Shown: piece after piece, positions 16,019-24,788 of the stretch
Position numbering within the stretch: position 1 is the first letter of the stretch
Layout: the number at the start of each line of letters is the position of its first letter
Source of the DNA: an uncultured Burkholderiales bacterium
GTDB lineage: Bacteria > Pseudomonadota > Gammaproteobacteria > Burkholderiales > Burkholderiaceae_C
Direction: 5' to 3'
DNA length: 64,000 nucleotides
Assembly: GCA_903871545.1 (NCBI GenBank)
Contig: CAIQHG010000049.1
Location: forward strand, 1 to 64,000
Made by a program: the position numbers and the translations under genes
The notes under the pieces: generated by a model
Databases searched by the model: none
Told to the model about the DNA's origin: nothing
Seen by the model: only the letters and a program-made list of their open reading frames with translations

Positions 16019-19000
16019 ATGTCATCTAGCATAGTTAATTCCTTGCCAAGTGGGAGCCTATCAAGTCTCACCTCTGGCGCTCTCAACTCACTATCATCAC
16101 GTGCGGTTGCGACCATCACCACGAATGCGTTGGCTTCATTATTGCCATCTCAGTTTGGTTTTTTAAGTTCGTCTGCAATACAAGGTTTTAGTGCTGCGCA
16201 ATTACAGAGTTTAAGCACAGCAGATTTTGTCAATATCACCAGTGATGGAATAAGTGCGCTTAGTTCCACTCAAATTAGTCATTTGCCGAGTTCTTTAATT
16301 GCAGTAATTACCCTGCAACAATTACAGTCACTGTCCAGTAATCAATTCAATGCATTACTTGCTACTGAATTATCCCAAGGGGCTTCTCTTACAACAGGCA
16401 ATTTTGCCAGCCTGACATCTAAGCAAACATCTGGTCTGACTGCAGCAGCGTTGTCTAACCTCTCGTCTGATCAATTCGGTATTTTAAGTGCGACAGCCGT
16501 GCAAGCAATTGCGAGCTCACAATTATCTGGACTATCAAGTTCAGTAATCTCAGCGCTTAAATCATCTCAAATTAAAAAGTTAACCTCTTTTCAAATAGTA
16601 GGTCTAACAGGTGTTCAACTATCCCAACTCTCCTCAACTGCAGTTGGAGCGTTTAGTGCAAATCAAATTTTAAAGCTGAGTAGCGCTCAATTATCGCAAT
16701 TAAGTTCTGTCACCTTTGCAGAGCTCACCTCCTCTCAAATCCAAACACTCACATCCAACCAAGTTTCCTATCTAAACGACTCTGTGATCTCAAATTTGAG
16801 TAGCACCGTTATACAAGAAATTGGAAGTGTTCAAATACTGGGCTTAACAACACGTCAACTCAACACACTCAGTACAAAAAATATCGCCTCCATCATCACC
16901 AATGATTGGACTCAGCTTGGAACCAATCAATTAATTGGTTTAAATTCAAAGTCGATATCTGCGATCAACACCACACAATTATCGTTATTAAACTCCAACC
17001 AAATCAAATCTCTTTCATCCCTAGGGTTGTCTGGAATTACCACCGCCCAGATCAAAGCGTTTGGAACAGACCAAATCCAATTTTTAACCCCAGCTCAGCT
17101 TAACTCACTTACTACTAGCGCGTTAAATGCAATAACGGCACTCGATTTACAGGCTCTTACCAGCGCCCAAATAATTGGTTTATCTAGCGCTAAACTGAAT
17201 TCTTTTAATCCAGTGCAACTGCAAAATCTTTCAACTCAACAAATATCTGAGCTAAGTCCTGCACAAATAAAAAGCTTGTTCTCTTCGCAGTTAAACGCCC
17301 TACTGTCCGCTCAGTTTGCAAGTCTTACATCAGCTCAGTTCTCTGGGCTAAATTCCAATCAAATCCAATCTCTTACTTCGTCCATGTTGCAAGAAGTAAG
17401 CGCTGATCAGATACAGGGATTATCGGTTACTCAAATAGCTCAAATGAGCTCGAGTAAGATAGGGCAATTATCCGCATCAGCGCTAAACTCCTTAAAAACA
17501 GCTCAGATATCTGGATTCAACACCAATAATTTAGGTGGTTTATCTGCACCACAAGTCCAGGCTATTTCTACTTTAGACAGTCAATTTATAAGTACCTTTC
17601 AGTTCATATCACTGACATCTTCTCAGATAATTGCATTAACTAGCAACCAAATCGCATCTTTAACATCACTTCAGATTGCTGGGATGAAAAGTACAACGAT
17701 CGCGGAGCTTACTGATTTTCAAATTAAAGCGTTCTCGTCTTCACAAATTAAATCTATCAAAAGCGGGAACATTGCGCGTCTCTCTACCAACCAGGTCGCT
17801 GCTTTAAGCCCATCACAAATGCCAGGACTCAGCACCCAGCAGCTGCAAGCCCTTGGTACTGATTTAATTCAATCGCTCAGCAGTAATTCGTTTGCAAATT
17901 TAAATAGCCAACAACTTGCAAGTTTAAGCACTTTAGATTTTAGTGTTTTAACTAACCTGCAAGTGGGAGGAATAAGGACTGCAGCAGCAGGGATCAATAA
18001 TTCCGATTTAAGTGCATTAATGAGCTCCACATTTCAAGCTCTCCAACCTATTGCCATTAGCTCAATTGCTACTGCACAAATAAAAACGCTGCCCTCAGCC
18101 GTTTTCACTGAGCTGACAGCCAGTCAAATAACTGGGTTGAATACGGCTCAGATACCCAACCTCAGTCTTTTAAACGTCTCTTTAATGAGCACAGCCCAGG
18201 CAGCCGTCATAAGCTCTGCACAATTCCCCTTGTTTACCACTGCTCAAATACAAATGTTGGGCAGCGCAAATATCAAAGTTGTTACGAATCCGACTCTCTC
18301 ACAGCTTACCAACTCTCAACTATCAGCATTTACTACGGAGGAGTTCACAGCATTAAGTCCGGTAAATATGTCCTATTTGAGCTCATCGGCAATTCAAGGA
18401 TTGACCCCTGTAGAACTTGGTATTTTGAGTCCGCTTAATTTTTCACAAATAATTCCATCAGGTGTAGGCGCTTTGAGCACTTCTCAAATAGCAGCACTTA
18501 ATTCAGCGGATTTTTCTGCTTTCACAGTTGCCCAAATAAAGAGTTTAAGTTCGGCACAAATTGGAATTTTGCAAAGTACGGTCAATTCATTGGGTTTTGC
18601 TCTAACAACTAGTTTTTATAATTTACTAGCGTCAAATCAAATTTCCGGAATTAGTCCATCTCAGCTATCTCTTTTAACAACAGACGACATAGCAGCTTTC
18701 CCTGTCGCTTCCTTTATCGGCTTAAAACCTGCACAAATCAGCGCTCTAAATTCTCAACAAATTCAAACCCTTCGCTCCGCGCAATTTAGCACCTTATCTA
18801 CTGTACAACTGGGCGGACTTAGTGGCCTCCAGATAAGTGAATTGACTACAAGTAACTTAAGTTTAATTGACAACAATAAGATACCTACTTTGGCTACAGC
18901 TCAAATACAAGGCTTGACCTCGAATATTGTGGCTCAATTAAATTCGTCTCAATTCAACTCGCTAACTTCAAAGCAAATTTCTTCGCTTAGTGATATTGTC

Positions 19001-21139
19001 ATATCGACCTTAAATAGCGCAATGTTCTCTGAGCTCACAACACTCCAGATTTTAGGTCTCACCACCGAACAGCTCAATGCTCTTGGAACACAAAATATAA
19101 ACCTTTTCCCGACTGTTAATTTGGTAGAACTTTTAAGCAATCAGTTATCAGGCCTAAACACCCAAGTTATTGCATCTTTGAGCAGCACTAGTTTGTCCTC
19201 TTTGACTTCAGATCAACTTAAATCTATATCTAGTTTAGGTCTAACTGGATTGAGCACAAATCAAATTAAAGCTATCGGGACTGATCAAATATCTTTTTTA
19301 ACCACCGCTCAGTTGAACGCTTTAGCGAGTAACACTTTTAATGCGATGACCTCGGGAGCAATTGCCAATTTATCCAGCTCTCAAATTCTTGGATTATCTA
19401 GCTTACAGTTGAATTCACTTTTGACTTCCACCCTTCAGTATCTGCCTACACCTAGCATATCAGTCCTAAGTTCGGGTCAAATAGCTAAGTTAACAACTTC
19501 TTTGCTGAATTCCCTTAACTCTAGTCAATTTATCAGTCTGACCTCAGCTCAGTCACGTGCTTTTACACAAAATCAAATCGCATCGTTTACACCGTCCATG
19601 ATCTCAGAATTAGGTGCAAATCAGATTGTTGGTTTTTCAACAGCCCAACTGTTCAATATGACTTCTGATCAATTGGCTCTGTTGTCATTTTCTGCATTAT
19701 CTAGCCTCAAAACCTCCCAACTTGCTGGATTGACATCTTTGAACATAGCGGGACTTACTACAAACCAGATTCCCTACATCGCATCGCAAGACTTAGCAGC
19801 GATGACAACGATCTTGCTAAATTCCCTAAACTCAAGCCAATTCCAAGCCTTAAATACAATTCAAATATCGTCTTTAACTGGCGCTCAATTAGTCGGCCTA
19901 CAAACATCTAGTTATGCCGCGCTTAAGGGCGCCCAACTTAAGGGCATGACGACCTCGCAAATTGCAACGCTCAAATCCAATGCGTTACTATCATTTACTA
20001 CTGATGCAATAAGTGGCTTAACTTCAACTCAATTACATACTCTTTCAAGTACACAATTAGATCTCTTAAGTACTTCGAATTTTGCTGCACTCACGCCGGC
20101 GTCAATCAAAGGCTTTACTGATCCTCAATTGATGAGTTTAACTTCTAGTCAGTTAGGGGCCTTCACATCCCAAGAGGTTGCGTATTTAAGGACTCTGACC
20201 CCATTGGTTTTGGATTTACACGGAATTGCCGCTTATACGACTGCAAACCTATCCAACTTGTCCTCACAGGCTTTGAGTGAGCTTACATCTACTAGCCCTG
20301 ATACGGGAGTACAGACTCAGCAAATTGGGAAGTCGGGCGTAACTTTTGATCTTGGTAATACCGGCCAGTCCGCTAACGTAGGTTGGATTACCCCAGGTGA
20401 GGGATTCTTGGTTAACTTGCCCACGGGTGCCACAACCATCAGCAATGGTTCTGAGTTATTTGGAAGCGCAACGGTAATGCCCAACGGTCAAACAGCTACA
20501 AATGGATTTGCAGCATTATCGGCTTTTGCATCTTCCTCTGAAACTGAGATTACTGCCAATGATCCTATTTTTAATCAACTTCAGGTTTGGGTTGATACGG
20601 GACTGAGTGGATCAACACCTACGGGCCAACTGTTCACACTCTCCGAGCTAGGGATTAAGTCCCTCAACTTAAATGCGACAGTTGCCAGTGTTGCAAATAA
20701 TGGTAATACGATTGGTTTGCTTTCATCGTTCACCACAACAGATGGGACAACCCACCAAATGGCTGATGTTTGGCTAGCGAGCGCAAACGGCACTCAAAGC
20801 ACCACAGCCCAGTTAACCGCCGCATTAAATTCTTATGCCTCTGCCTCTGCCTCTTCCCAGTTTGGCTTAAATTCTGATAGTCTCAACGCTACATTAGCCA
20901 GCCGTTCATCTTCGCATCAGGCACTAGCTGCTTCAAGCACCATGGACAACTTAAACTCTTTATCTAATGCACTTACTCAGAGCATGAGCAAATACCCCTT
21001 ATCGCATGGATCAGATCCCAGTGCGAGCAACGGTGCTCAAATCAACACCACTGGGGTTAGCATTTCTGCTACCAGCTTACTTGTATCTACCGCGCCTAAA
21101 ATTGATTTGACAATATTATCTAAGGACTCTAAATCTTAA
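16019..21139 (+). CDS. Giant octapeptide-repeat protein, putative surface or secreted
   Basis: A 1706-residue protein. Residues about 40-1390 are an almost unbroken 8-residue repeat of the form L-[ST]-S-x-Q-[IL]-x-x (for example LSSAQLSQ, LTSSQIQT, LTSNQVSY), roughly 165-170 units. This suggests a regular solenoid or beta-helix. Residues about 1393-1706 match the C-terminal domain of RTX/VCBS-type secreted proteins (PLVLDL, GSELFGSATVMPNG, NGFAALSAF, LGIKSLNL), but most of the calcium-binding Asp residues are replaced. There is no signal peptide, so type I export through a C-terminal signal is the likely route; no T1SS genes are in the window. No Shine-Dalgarno precedes ATG 16019. Similar 8-residue repeats occur in proteins labelled 'heme utilization or adhesion', a label without experimental support that I know of. 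Confidence 0.85.
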   Translation: MSSSIVNSLPSGSLSSLTSGALNSLSSRAVATITTNALASLLPSQFGFLSSSAIQGFSAAQLQSLSTADFVNITSDGISALSSTQISHLPSSLIAVITLQQLQSLSSNQFNALLATELSQGASLTTGNFASLTSKQTSGLTAAALSNLSSDQFGILSATAVQAIASSQLSGLSSSVISALKSSQIKKLTSFQIVGLTGVQLSQLSSTAVGAFSANQILKLSSAQLSQLSSVTFAELTSSQIQTLTSNQVSYLNDSVISNLSSTVIQEIGSVQILGLTTRQLNTLSTKNIASIITNDWTQLGTNQLIGLNSKSISAINTTQLSLLNSNQIKSLSSLGLSGITTAQIKAFGTDQIQFLTPAQLNSLTTSALNAITALDLQALTSAQIIGLSSAKLNSFNPVQLQNLSTQQISELSPAQIKSLFSSQLNALLSAQFASLTSAQFSGLNSNQIQSLTSSMLQEVSADQIQGLSVTQIAQMSSSKIGQLSASALNSLKTAQISGFNTNNLGGLSAPQVQAISTLDSQFISTFQFISLTSSQIIALTSNQIASLTSLQIAGMKSTTIAELTDFQIKAFSSSQIKSIKSGNIARLSTNQVAALSPSQMPGLSTQQLQALGTDLIQSLSSNSFANLNSQQLASLSTLDFSVLTNLQVGGIRTAAAGINNSDLSALMSSTFQALQPIAISSIATAQIKTLPSAVFTELTASQITGLNTAQIPNLSLLNVSLMSTAQAAVISSAQFPLFTTAQIQMLGSANIKVVTNPTLSQLTNSQLSAFTTEEFTALSPVNMSYLSSSAIQGLTPVELGILSPLNFSQIIPSGVGALSTSQIAALNSADFSAFTVAQIKSLSSAQIGILQSTVNSLGFALTTSFYNLLASNQISGISPSQLSLLTTDDIAAFPVASFIGLKPAQISALNSQQIQTLRSAQFSTLSTVQLGGLSGLQISELTTSNLSLIDNNKIPTLATAQIQGLTSNIVAQLNSSQFNSLTSKQISSLSDIVISTLNSAMFSELTTLQILGLTTEQLNALGTQNINLFPTVNLVELLSNQLSGLNTQVIASLSSTSLSSLTSDQLKSISSLGLTGLSTNQIKAIGTDQISFLTTAQLNALASNTFNAMTSGAIANLSSSQILGLSSLQLNSLLTSTLQYLPTPSISVLSSGQIAKLTTSLLNSLNSSQFISLTSAQSRAFTQNQIASFTPSMISELGANQIVGFSTAQLFNMTSDQLALLSFSALSSLKTSQLAGLTSLNIAGLTTNQIPYIASQDLAAMTTILLNSLNSSQFQALNTIQISSLTGAQLVGLQTSSYAALKGAQLKGMTTSQIATLKSNALLSFTTDAISGLTSTQLHTLSSTQLDLLSTSNFAALTPASIKGFTDPQLMSLTSSQLGAFTSQEVAYLRTLTPLVLDLHGIAAYTTANLSNLSSQALSELTSTSPDTGVQTQQIGKSGVTFDLGNTGQSANVGWITPGEGFLVNLPTGATTISNGSELFGSATVMPNGQTATNGFAALSAFASSSETEITANDPIFNQLQVWVDTGLSGSTPTGQLFTLSELGIKSLNLNATVASVANNGNTIGLLSSFTTTDGTTHQMADVWLASANGTQSTTAQLTAALNSYASASASSQFGLNSDSLNATLASRSSSHQALAASSTMDNLNSLSNALTQSMSKYPLSHGSDPSASNGAQINTTGVSISATSLLVSTAPKIDLTILSKDSKS
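16163..18376 (+). repeat. Super-repeat copy 1 (738 codons) of the octapeptide array
   Basis: Codons 49-786. Landmarks recur exactly 738 codons later: LSSSAIQG at residues 49 and 787, and the segment beginning LGLSG at residue 335 versus LGLTG at residue 1073, followed in both by a GTDQI block. An equal offset at two points 286 residues apart shows a tandem duplication of the whole half-array rather than chance similarity of short repeats. 738 is not a multiple of 8, so the phase breaks inside the array are conserved in both copies. Confidence 0.75.
18377..20188 (+). repeat. Super-repeat copy 2, shorter at its end
   Basis: Codons 787-1390, aligned to copy 1 at an offset of 738. It lacks the last 80 or so residues of copy 1 and runs into the C-terminal domain at about residue 1393. 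Divergence between copies is high at both protein and DNA level, so the duplication is old. Conserved non-consensus octads, such as the GTDQI block and LTTRQLNT/LTTEQLNA, show which units are constrained. Confidence 0.72.
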
Positions 21140-21159
21140 TTATTTATTGTTATTTTTCT

Positions 21160-22314
21160 CTACATTGATTCAAGAAGCATTTGAGCATAATCGGAACGCG
21201 TAGCAATTCTTGGATTTGTTTTATGACAATGATCGGCCACGGCGCCATCGATTATTTTTTCAAACATCACCTCCTCTACCCCCATCTGCCTAAGACCATT
21301 TGGTAGACCAAGGTTTGAACTCATCTCTTTCAACGCATTTTTAATGGCTTTTAAAGCCTCTTGTTCATCTGCGGGGGACAAACCAATCGCATGCGCCATT
21401 CGAAGTAATCTATTTTCTTTCCTAATTGAATCAGCACTACTGTTAAATTCTATAACAGAGGGTAAAAATACGGCATTTAAAGTTCCGTGGTGTAACTTGG
21501 GATTGACTCCGCCCAAACTGTGGCTAAGCGAATGTACGCAACCCAATCCTTTTTGGAAAGCCATAGCACCCATCATTGATGCACACATCATATTCTTGCG
21601 AGCTTCATGGTCATTGCCGTTAATAGTGGCCCGTTCTATATTTGCCCACCCCCTTGTCAAGCCTTCTAAAGCGATGCCATCTGCAGGCGGATTAAAGGGC
21701 GGCGCCATAAAGGTTTCCATACAATGAGCGATTGCGTCCATACCAGTCGCCGCAGTGAGCAAAGGGGGCAATCCAAGGGTTAGCTCTGGATCTAAAAGTG
21801 CGACTTTAGGAACAAGGTGCCATGAATGAAATCCTAATTTACGCCCGTCTTGAACGATTAAAATCGCCCCCCTTGCAACTTCGCTTCCAGTACCCGCAGT
21901 TGTTGGTACTGCAATCAAGGGCAGGACTTTGTCACTAATCCTTGCACTGCCACCCTCTATGGTGGCATAGTTTTTCAACTCACCCGGGTGAGTCGCAAGT
22001 ATGGCGACCCCCTTAGCACAATCAATAGAGGAACCTCCCCCAAGGGCGATTATCCCGTCGCAGCCCTTGTCTTTACATATTCTAGCGGCTTGAACCACTG
22101 CAGCCTCGGTCGGATTGGAGGGGGTTTCATCAAAAACGCTCACCACCATGGGCGCAAGAACTTGCAAAGCCTTATCTAAAATGCCAGCTTTTTTGATACC
22201 CTGATCGGTGATGATCAATGGCTTTGTGATGCCGTATTTGGTGCACTCTTCGCTTAGCAAGGAAATGATGCCAAAATCGATTTGAACCTGGGTAATGTAG
22301 AAAATATTTGACAT
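21160..22314 (-). CDS. Iron-containing alcohol dehydrogenase
   Basis: A 384-residue group III dehydrogenase. The NAD(P) loop GGGSSIDCAKG and TTAGTGSEVA are intact. The metal ligands are in LLDPELTLGLPP (Asp), GMDAIAHCMET (His), LSHSLGG (His) and HHGTLNAVFLP (His). It oxidises an alcohol or hydroxy acid, or reduces the aldehyde; the substrate cannot be inferred. It is convergent with the octapeptide-protein gene (20 bp apart) and divergent from the esterase at 22421 across 106 bp. Confidence 0.92.
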   Translation of the reverse strand: MSNIFYITQVQIDFGIISLLSEECTKYGITKPLIITDQGIKKAGILDKALQVLAPMVVSVFDETPSNPTEAAVVQAARICKDKGCDGIIALGGGSSIDCAKGVAILATHPGELKNYATIEGGSARISDKVLPLIAVPTTAGTGSEVARGAILIVQDGRKLGFHSWHLVPKVALLDPELTLGLPPLLTAATGMDAIAHCMETFMAPPFNPPADGIALEGLTRGWANIERATINGNDHEARKNMMCASMMGAMAFQKGLGCVHSLSHSLGGVNPKLHHGTLNAVFLPSVIEFNSSADSIRKENRLLRMAHAIGLSPADEQEALKAIKNALKEMSSNLGLPNGLRQMGVEEVMFEKIIDGAVADHCHKTNPRIATRSDYAQMLLESM

Positions 22315-22420
22315 TAGGGTGTTCCGTTGGAATGTTAGATTAGGAGAGTAAAATATTTTTTAACAGTATAACTAACTTGTATATTGAGTTTTAAACTTAC
22401 ACAAAGGGATTGAGGAAAAG

Positions 22421-23413
22421 ATGGATTTTCAAGATAACAAACCCATCCATGATCCTGCCCCGCTCAGTAAGGAAATGGATCAGGTCCTTTTGAAAATGCG
22501 TCAATCTAATAGACCGCCTTTTCATTTGCTTACACCCGAACAAGCTCGGGCCCTGTATGCCAAGGGGGCGGATATTTTGGAGCCACACCCCCCGCAAATG
22601 AGGACCGAGGAGGCGTATGAGCTACCTTCTTTTGATGGGGAAAAAATTGGTATCCGTATTTTTTATCCGCACTCAACACAAAATCATCGATCTGAGAATG
22701 ATTTAAATTTGCAGGGGGGATTAATCTATTTTCACGGCGGGGGTTTTACAATTGGAAGCGTACAAACTCATTCTGCCCTTTGTAAAGAGCTGGCTCATGG
22801 GGCGCAAACAATAGTAATAAGCGTCGAATATAGACTTGCTCCAGAATTCAAATTTCCCACAGCACACTTGGACTCGTGGTCCGCATGCGAGTGGATATTT
22901 AATAACGCTATAAAATTAAATATAAACTCTTCAAAAATTTTCTTAGGCGGCGATAGCGCTGGGGGCACGCTTAGCCTTTTTTGTGCTCAACAAGCTTTCC
23001 TAATGGGGTATAAACTAAGGGGGCAAGTCCTTTTTTATCCTGGTTGCTCCCCCGCCCAAGATATGAAATCCCACCATTATTATTCCCTGGGTTATCTACT
23101 CGAATCACAAACGATAGAGTATTTTTACGGTCAATATTTAAAAGACATAAAAGATCGCTTTGATTGGCGTTTTTCAGCTCTAAACTCCCCTCATCTTCAA
23201 TCAATTATTCCCACTTGGATAGGTCTTGCTCAGTGTGATCCCCTTAGAGATGAGGGGGTTGCGCTTTACTCTTCAATGCAGGCTTTGGGATGCTCAGTGG
23301 AGCTCAAAGTTTACGAAGGAGTGGTTCACGGTTTTATAAAAATGGGACGCCTCATTCCCCAGGCAACCCAGTCTCAGCAAGATGCCTGTAAATTTATCAA
23401 AGCGTTAAGCTAA
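22421..23413 (+). CDS. Alpha/beta hydrolase of the hormone-sensitive-lipase family
   Basis: A 330-residue esterase. The oxyanion-hole motif is FHGGGFTIGS, the nucleophile elbow GGDSAGGTL, and the acid and His are in CDPLRDEG and EGVVHGFIKMG. It hydrolyses short-chain esters, probably in the cytoplasm since no signal peptide is seen. GAGGA at 22412-22416 serves the ATG at 22421. It is followed 22 bp later by a thioesterase-GNAT fusion, likely in one transcript. Confidence 0.92.
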   Translation: MDFQDNKPIHDPAPLSKEMDQVLLKMRQSNRPPFHLLTPEQARALYAKGADILEPHPPQMRTEEAYELPSFDGEKIGIRIFYPHSTQNHRSENDLNLQGGLIYFHGGGFTIGSVQTHSALCKELAHGAQTIVISVEYRLAPEFKFPTAHLDSWSACEWIFNNAIKLNINSSKIFLGGDSAGGTLSLFCAQQAFLMGYKLRGQVLFYPGCSPAQDMKSHHYYSLGYLLESQTIEYFYGQYLKDIKDRFDWRFSALNSPHLQSIIPTWIGLAQCDPLRDEGVALYSSMQALGCSVELKVYEGVVHGFIKMGRLIPQATQSQQDACKFIKALS

Positions 23414-23435
23414 ATCTATCTATAAAAACTGTTGT

Positions 23436-24329
23436 ATGAATACTTTAAATTCTCATCCAATTTCACCATCTGATTTTAGACACCAACATTTATTAAGAGT
23501 AAGGTGGTCCGAAATTGATTTACAGAAAATTGTTTTTAATCCCCATTACTTAACTTATTTTGACGTGGCCGTAACTGAGTACTGGCGCAAACTCGCAATG
23601 CCATATGAACAGACGCTAAGTCGATTGGAGGGTGATTTATTTGTAAAAAAAGCAACTGTTGAATTCAACGGCTCAGCACGCCTGGATGATTTACTTATTG
23701 TTTGTATGAGGTGTGAAAATATAGGGCGTAGCTCCATGACCTTTAAAGGCGCTATTTTTAAAGGGTCCGAGCTGCTAATTGAGGGAGAAATTATCTACGT
23801 ATTTGCGGACCCTTTGACTAAGAAATCAAAGCCTATTCCGAATAACTTAAGAGAGCTTCTTACACATTTCGAAGCCGGTCAGGAGATCACAGTCTTGAAG
23901 ATAGGGTCCTGGCTAGAGCTAAAAGCTGATGCTTTAGCTCTTAGACAAGATGTGTTCGTTAAGGAGCAAGGTGTGCCTGCTGAATTAGAGGAGGATGAAT
24001 ACGATCTATTGGCAACACACGCTGTTATGTACAACTTTCTTGGCGAACCCATATGCACCGCAAGACTCATAAAACCTCAAAAGGACACTAACCCTTTAAT
24101 GAGCAAAGTGGGACGTATGGCAGTTAAAAAAGAGATGCGAGGGGCCAGCTGGGGCTCAATGGTCTTAAAAGAAATTGAGATCACTGCAAGAAAGAACGGG
24201 GACAACTTACTGCTTTTACATGCACAATTAAGCGCTAAAGCTTTTTACGAAAAAAACGGCTTCACGGGAAAGGGACAAACTTTTATTGAAGCAGGGATAG
24301 AGCATCTCGTGATGACCAAGGAAATCTAA
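23436..24329 (+). CDS. Fusion of YbgC/FadM-type thioesterase and GNAT acetyltransferase
   Basis: A 297-residue two-domain protein. Residues about 15-140 are a hotdog (4HBT) thioesterase: LRVRWSEIDLQKIVFNPHYLTYFD aligns with the YbgC core, where the catalytic Asp follows the SEID-type motif (D in EIDL). Residues about 155-297 are an ElaA-like GNAT fold: ALRQDVFVKEQGVPAELEED, then GRMAVKKEMRGASWGSMVL (acetyl-CoA loop) and AFYEKNGF. One chain thus handles acyl-CoA hydrolysis and N-acyl transfer. The substrate is unknown. It sits in tandem with the esterase and is convergent with the lipoprotein gene. Single ORF with no sign of frameshift. Confidence 0.88.
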   Translation: MNTLNSHPISPSDFRHQHLLRVRWSEIDLQKIVFNPHYLTYFDVAVTEYWRKLAMPYEQTLSRLEGDLFVKKATVEFNGSARLDDLLIVCMRCENIGRSSMTFKGAIFKGSELLIEGEIIYVFADPLTKKSKPIPNNLRELLTHFEAGQEITVLKIGSWLELKADALALRQDVFVKEQGVPAELEEDEYDLLATHAVMYNFLGEPICTARLIKPQKDTNPLMSKVGRMAVKKEMRGASWGSMVLKEIEITARKNGDNLLLLHAQLSAKAFYEKNGFTGKGQTFIEAGIEHLVMTKEI

Positions 24330-24337
24330 TCCAAAAT

Positions 24338-24775
24338 TTACTCTATGAAATAATCTAAGGTAGATTTAGGTATCCCACAAGACTTAACTACAAAACGAAT
24401 ATCATTTGGATAATCAAACCCAGACCCATTGTTCACATCTACCAATGCGCCAGCACCAGCGCCCAAAAGAATATTTCCAAAACTGCTTAAATTTGTTTCA
24501 GATGCAATCCTCATCAAATGGGGTTCAAAATAATCGCTCCTACAAAAAAGCACTAAATCTCCAAAACCTTTTTGAATATTAATTGAGCCAGGGGCATTTA
24601 AAAACCACTGTCCGTTTTCGTTGCTTAGTTGGCAAGATGCCGCAACCCTTTGTGAATCACAGTATGTAGTCACGTGGATTTCCTCAAACCGTCCGCTCAC
24701 AATACTTGCACAACCACTGAGTACTAAACCCGTGAGTAACATCAGTTTTCTAAAAATGGGGAATAAAGAGTACAT
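24338..24775 (-). CDS. Lipoprotein with GNxxLG..G motif
   Basis: A 145-residue outer or inner membrane lipoprotein from ATG 24775, which has a Shine-Dalgarno (AAAGGGA) at a good distance; an upstream in-frame ATG at 24802 lacks one. The lipobox is LVLSGCAS. The mature part reads CQLSNENGQWFLNAPGSI and ends GNILLGAGAGALVDVNNGSG, followed by YPNDIRF. That layout is common in a family of small proteobacterial lipoproteins without known function. It lies downstream of the large glycine-rich lipoprotein gene and its ribosome site abuts that gene's stop, so the two are probably co-expressed. Confidence 0.82.
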   Translation of the reverse strand: MYSLFPIFRKLMLLTGLVLSGCASIVSGRFEEIHVTTYCDSQRVAASCQLSNENGQWFLNAPGSINIQKGFGDLVLFCRSDYFEPHLMRIASETNLSSFGNILLGAGAGALVDVNNGSGFDYPNDIRFVVKSCGIPKSTLDYFIE

Positions 24776-24788
24776 TGAAGATTCCCTT

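Noticed and set aside
16019-20188. DNA-level tandem repeat or CRISPR-like array
   Set aside because: The periodicity is in the protein (8 residues, 24 bp) with strongly varied codons. There are no identical DNA repeats and no unique spacers.
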